Assembly: GCA_963920765.1 (NCBI GenBank) | Contig: OY987246.1 | Coordinates: 3,412,501-3,476,500, forward strand | Length of the DNA stretch: 64,000 nucleotides | Reading direction: 5' to 3' | From: Ulota crispa | Lineage: Eukaryota; Streptophyta; Bryopsida; Orthotrichales; Orthotrichaceae | In this document: positions 62,256 through 64,000 of the stretch, in pieces | Position numbering within the stretch: position 1 is the stretch's first letter | How the letters are laid out: each line of letters starts with the position of its first letter | Notes under the pieces: model-generated | What the model was told of the DNA's origin: nothing | Database searches by the model: none | The model's input: the letters and a program-made list of their open reading frames with translations, nothing else | Position numbers and translations under genes: made by a program

Positions 62256-64000
62256 CTAAAAAAAATAGCTCAATTTACAGTCAACACTGAACTTGGAATC
62301 TTCACCCCCACGGTAAACACTGAGCTTGGAATCTTCACCCCCACTGACAATGCCCTCATCCGTCCACCAATCTGCACACAATACCTAAAAATACAACAAC
62401 AAAAAACTTAGAAACAAACTGAGCCAGAAGATTTGAAAAGAAAATACAACAATCAAGAAGATACTTACCTTCCCTTCGTGACTCCAGGTAATCAGATCAC
62501 CAGGCATCCTTGTGTCCCACAGTTTGACCGTACCATCGTGAGAAGCTGTCAATATGTTGAAAACTGACTTGGGACTCCTACCAAACACAGAAATGTATAA
62601 ATGAGGAAGCATATAGAGCAAACAACATAAAACATTGTGCATGTGTAGACAACAACGTTTAATACAGATATTTTGGTTCATTACAGAAATTCCAATCCTC
62701 GTAGGAAAGCTACACCTGAAATCACTGCTCTCAAGCATTCTGACATGGCATACTTAGAGCAATTCAACTTTGCATAAAATTTAGCAGAAGAAGAGCTTGG
62801 ACTATTGCTTACCATTTACAAGCAGTTATCTGGCCCGTGTGCTTTGACAGTTGAAAAACCACAAACATCTCTCCTGGTCATGGAAGGAATTTTTTTAATA
62901 CAGATGACGAGAATTTGCTAACAAAACATGGAAGTGTCAGTACATGATTTCTTTGCTTAAAGCCTGGATGCTCAAATCCCAATGATCAATAACATACCTG
63001 GTTCCCGAGGATCCCATATCCTGAGTATGTGACCTGCCCCTCCAGCTGCTGGGAAGGCACGGCCTCCTCCAACGCTCACGCAATATAATGCTTCTGAACA
63101 AGTCTGCCGGTCACAGTGGGTGGAAAAATGAAATCTCTCTCTTAGAAAATAGACGCAAATTGCAAACTTCGCTTGAACTCAATTACATACGGTCCCAGAC
63201 ATACGGTTACCAACATACGCAACCTGCAAATCTTCGCTTCAACACCAGGAACTCATCGACAAATGAAACCTGCGTGGATGTTGGTAAACAACTTTGTCAG
63301 ACGATTTGCACAAACTGTTAAGAACGTAGCATTGTGAGCATTGATGTACCAGAGTTCGTGTATTGACAGCCGTCGCCACATCCCACGCTCTTACCGAATG
63401 ATCCTTTGAAGCAGAATAGATGGTATCATGTTCCGCCCAATCAAGCCCTCCAATAGTGTGGGTATGTCCCTGAAGGGTTTGTGTTGCTTCGACCTGCAAT
63501 TGCAGAAAAACTCATTAGCAGAAGGTTGAGACAAGAAAGGTGATGAAACAGCCTACTGATGTAACCTTCTACGCAACAACTGCATAAAAATCCAAACATG
63601 TGAAAACAAAAACCTCGCCAAGTTACCTGTTTCATCTCTGAAGAATTTACAGCCCCAATCTCCAAATCTTCCTCGGCCTCAGGTTCGCCTCCCAGATTTC
63701 ACAACTTAATCGATTTATCCCTTGACCCTGAACATACCTGATCACAACGGCAAAAGTGTGTGATCAGCCACAACCGGGTTCGATGCAGAACGTGGTTGGG
63801 AACCTCTCCAACGTCGGACAAGTGCAATACATTAGCTTCGAGTTAACAAACTAGGGTCAAAAAGTGACACACCAATGTGAAAAAGAAATGCACTTCGCTA
63901 GTACCTGGTTGCCGGAGGGACTAGCTGCAACGCACATGACTGACGCTGTATGACCTTTTAGTCGTTTCAAAGCTTTCAGAGTCGATGTTGTTGAAGTCCC
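62256..64000 (-). CDS. WDR12/YTM1 ribosome biogenesis WD40 protein, 3' part
   Basis: Seven exons on the minus strand: 63905-64000 (continues beyond the window), 63627-63737, 63350-63493, 62998-63103, 62813-62873, 62469-62577 and 62256-62384. All junctions are GT-AG and in frame. WD repeats read LKRLKGHTASVMCVA, VCSGSRDKSIKL, LQGHTHTIGGLDW with IYSASKDHSVRAWDV, ILRIWDPREPG, HTGQITACKW, ILTASHDGTVKLWDTR, and HEGKVLCADWW with IVSGGEDSKLSVYR. The order and the last motif fit WDR12/YTM1, part of the PES1-BOP1-WDR12 complex needed for 60S maturation in the nucleolus. The N-terminal UBL domain lies outside the window. Two oddities: an in-frame TGA at 63699-63701 where tryptophan is expected, and a 33-bp tandem duplication in the last exon. 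Another WD40 family is possible but less likely. Confidence 0.85.
62277..62342 (-). repeat. 33-bp tandem duplication inside the last WDR12 exon
   Basis: The codons for GGEDSKLSVYR (62310-62342) are followed at once by a near copy, GGEDSKFSVDC (62277-62309). The frame is kept and a stop follows eight codons later. Family members have one such block and then a different short tail. Confidence 0.9.

Noticed and set aside
62256..64000. Variant genetic code with TGA read as Trp, or TAA/TAG as Gln
   Set aside because: Midasin spans 5741 codons with normal TGG, CAA and CAG use, no internal stops and a TAA end. The stops in the Tc1 copy and WDR12 are better explained as mutations or errors.
1..64000. 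CRISPR arrays, bacterial operons, tRNA or rRNA genes
   Set aside because: No regularly spaced repeats of that kind, no operon spacing, and no cloverleaf or rRNA sequence that I could recognise by eye. A tRNA scan would be needed to exclude small RNA genes.

Overview
The window is nuclear DNA from a eukaryote. It has spliced genes with GT-AG introns of about 110-415 bp, AT-rich intergenic DNA full of small inverted-repeat elements, and one 200-N scaffold gap. The two conserved genes, midasin and WDR12/YTM1, read most like green-lineage (plant or streptophyte-alga) homologues. I cannot name the species, and the lineage call is an inference.

Left part (1-20.3 kb): AT-rich DNA surrounds a GC-rich segment present twice in inverted orientation (5891-9371 and 16838-20318). 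The two arms are collinear without indels over almost their whole length, and I saw one base difference. Each arm carries a five-exon gene for a 391-residue protein with two CENP-B/psq-type helix-turn-helix domains and no transposase domain. The two genes are divergent (left on -, right on +). Between the arms are a dead Tc1-type DD34E transposon (9394-10978), AT-rich DNA and a long-TIR element. This spacer appears twice (9812-13276 and 13477-16940) on either side of the N gap, almost certainly because two overlapping contig ends were not merged. The real locus is probably arm - one spacer - inverted arm.

Middle part (20.3-48.5 kb): about 8 kb of repeat-rich DNA is followed by a complete 12-exon midasin gene (MDN1/REA1, 28717-48457, +). 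It encodes 5741 residues with six AAA+ modules, a giant linker, an acidic region and a C-terminal MIDAS domain.

Right part (48.5-64 kb): about 13.8 kb of AT-rich DNA holds several families of non-autonomous elements. Many are TTAA-bounded with CCC termini, like piggyBac elements. The 3' part of a WD40 gene on the - strand runs off the window end. It is best read as WDR12/YTM1, the 60S assembly factor whose UBL domain is gripped by the midasin MIDAS domain. Its reading frame contains an unexpected TGA where a tryptophan is expected, and a 33-bp tandem duplication near its 3' end.

The two housekeeping genes act in the same step: midasin pulls YTM1/WDR12 (with its PES1 and BOP1 partners) off pre-60S ribosomes. 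Here they lie tail to tail. The rest of the window is mostly transposon-derived.
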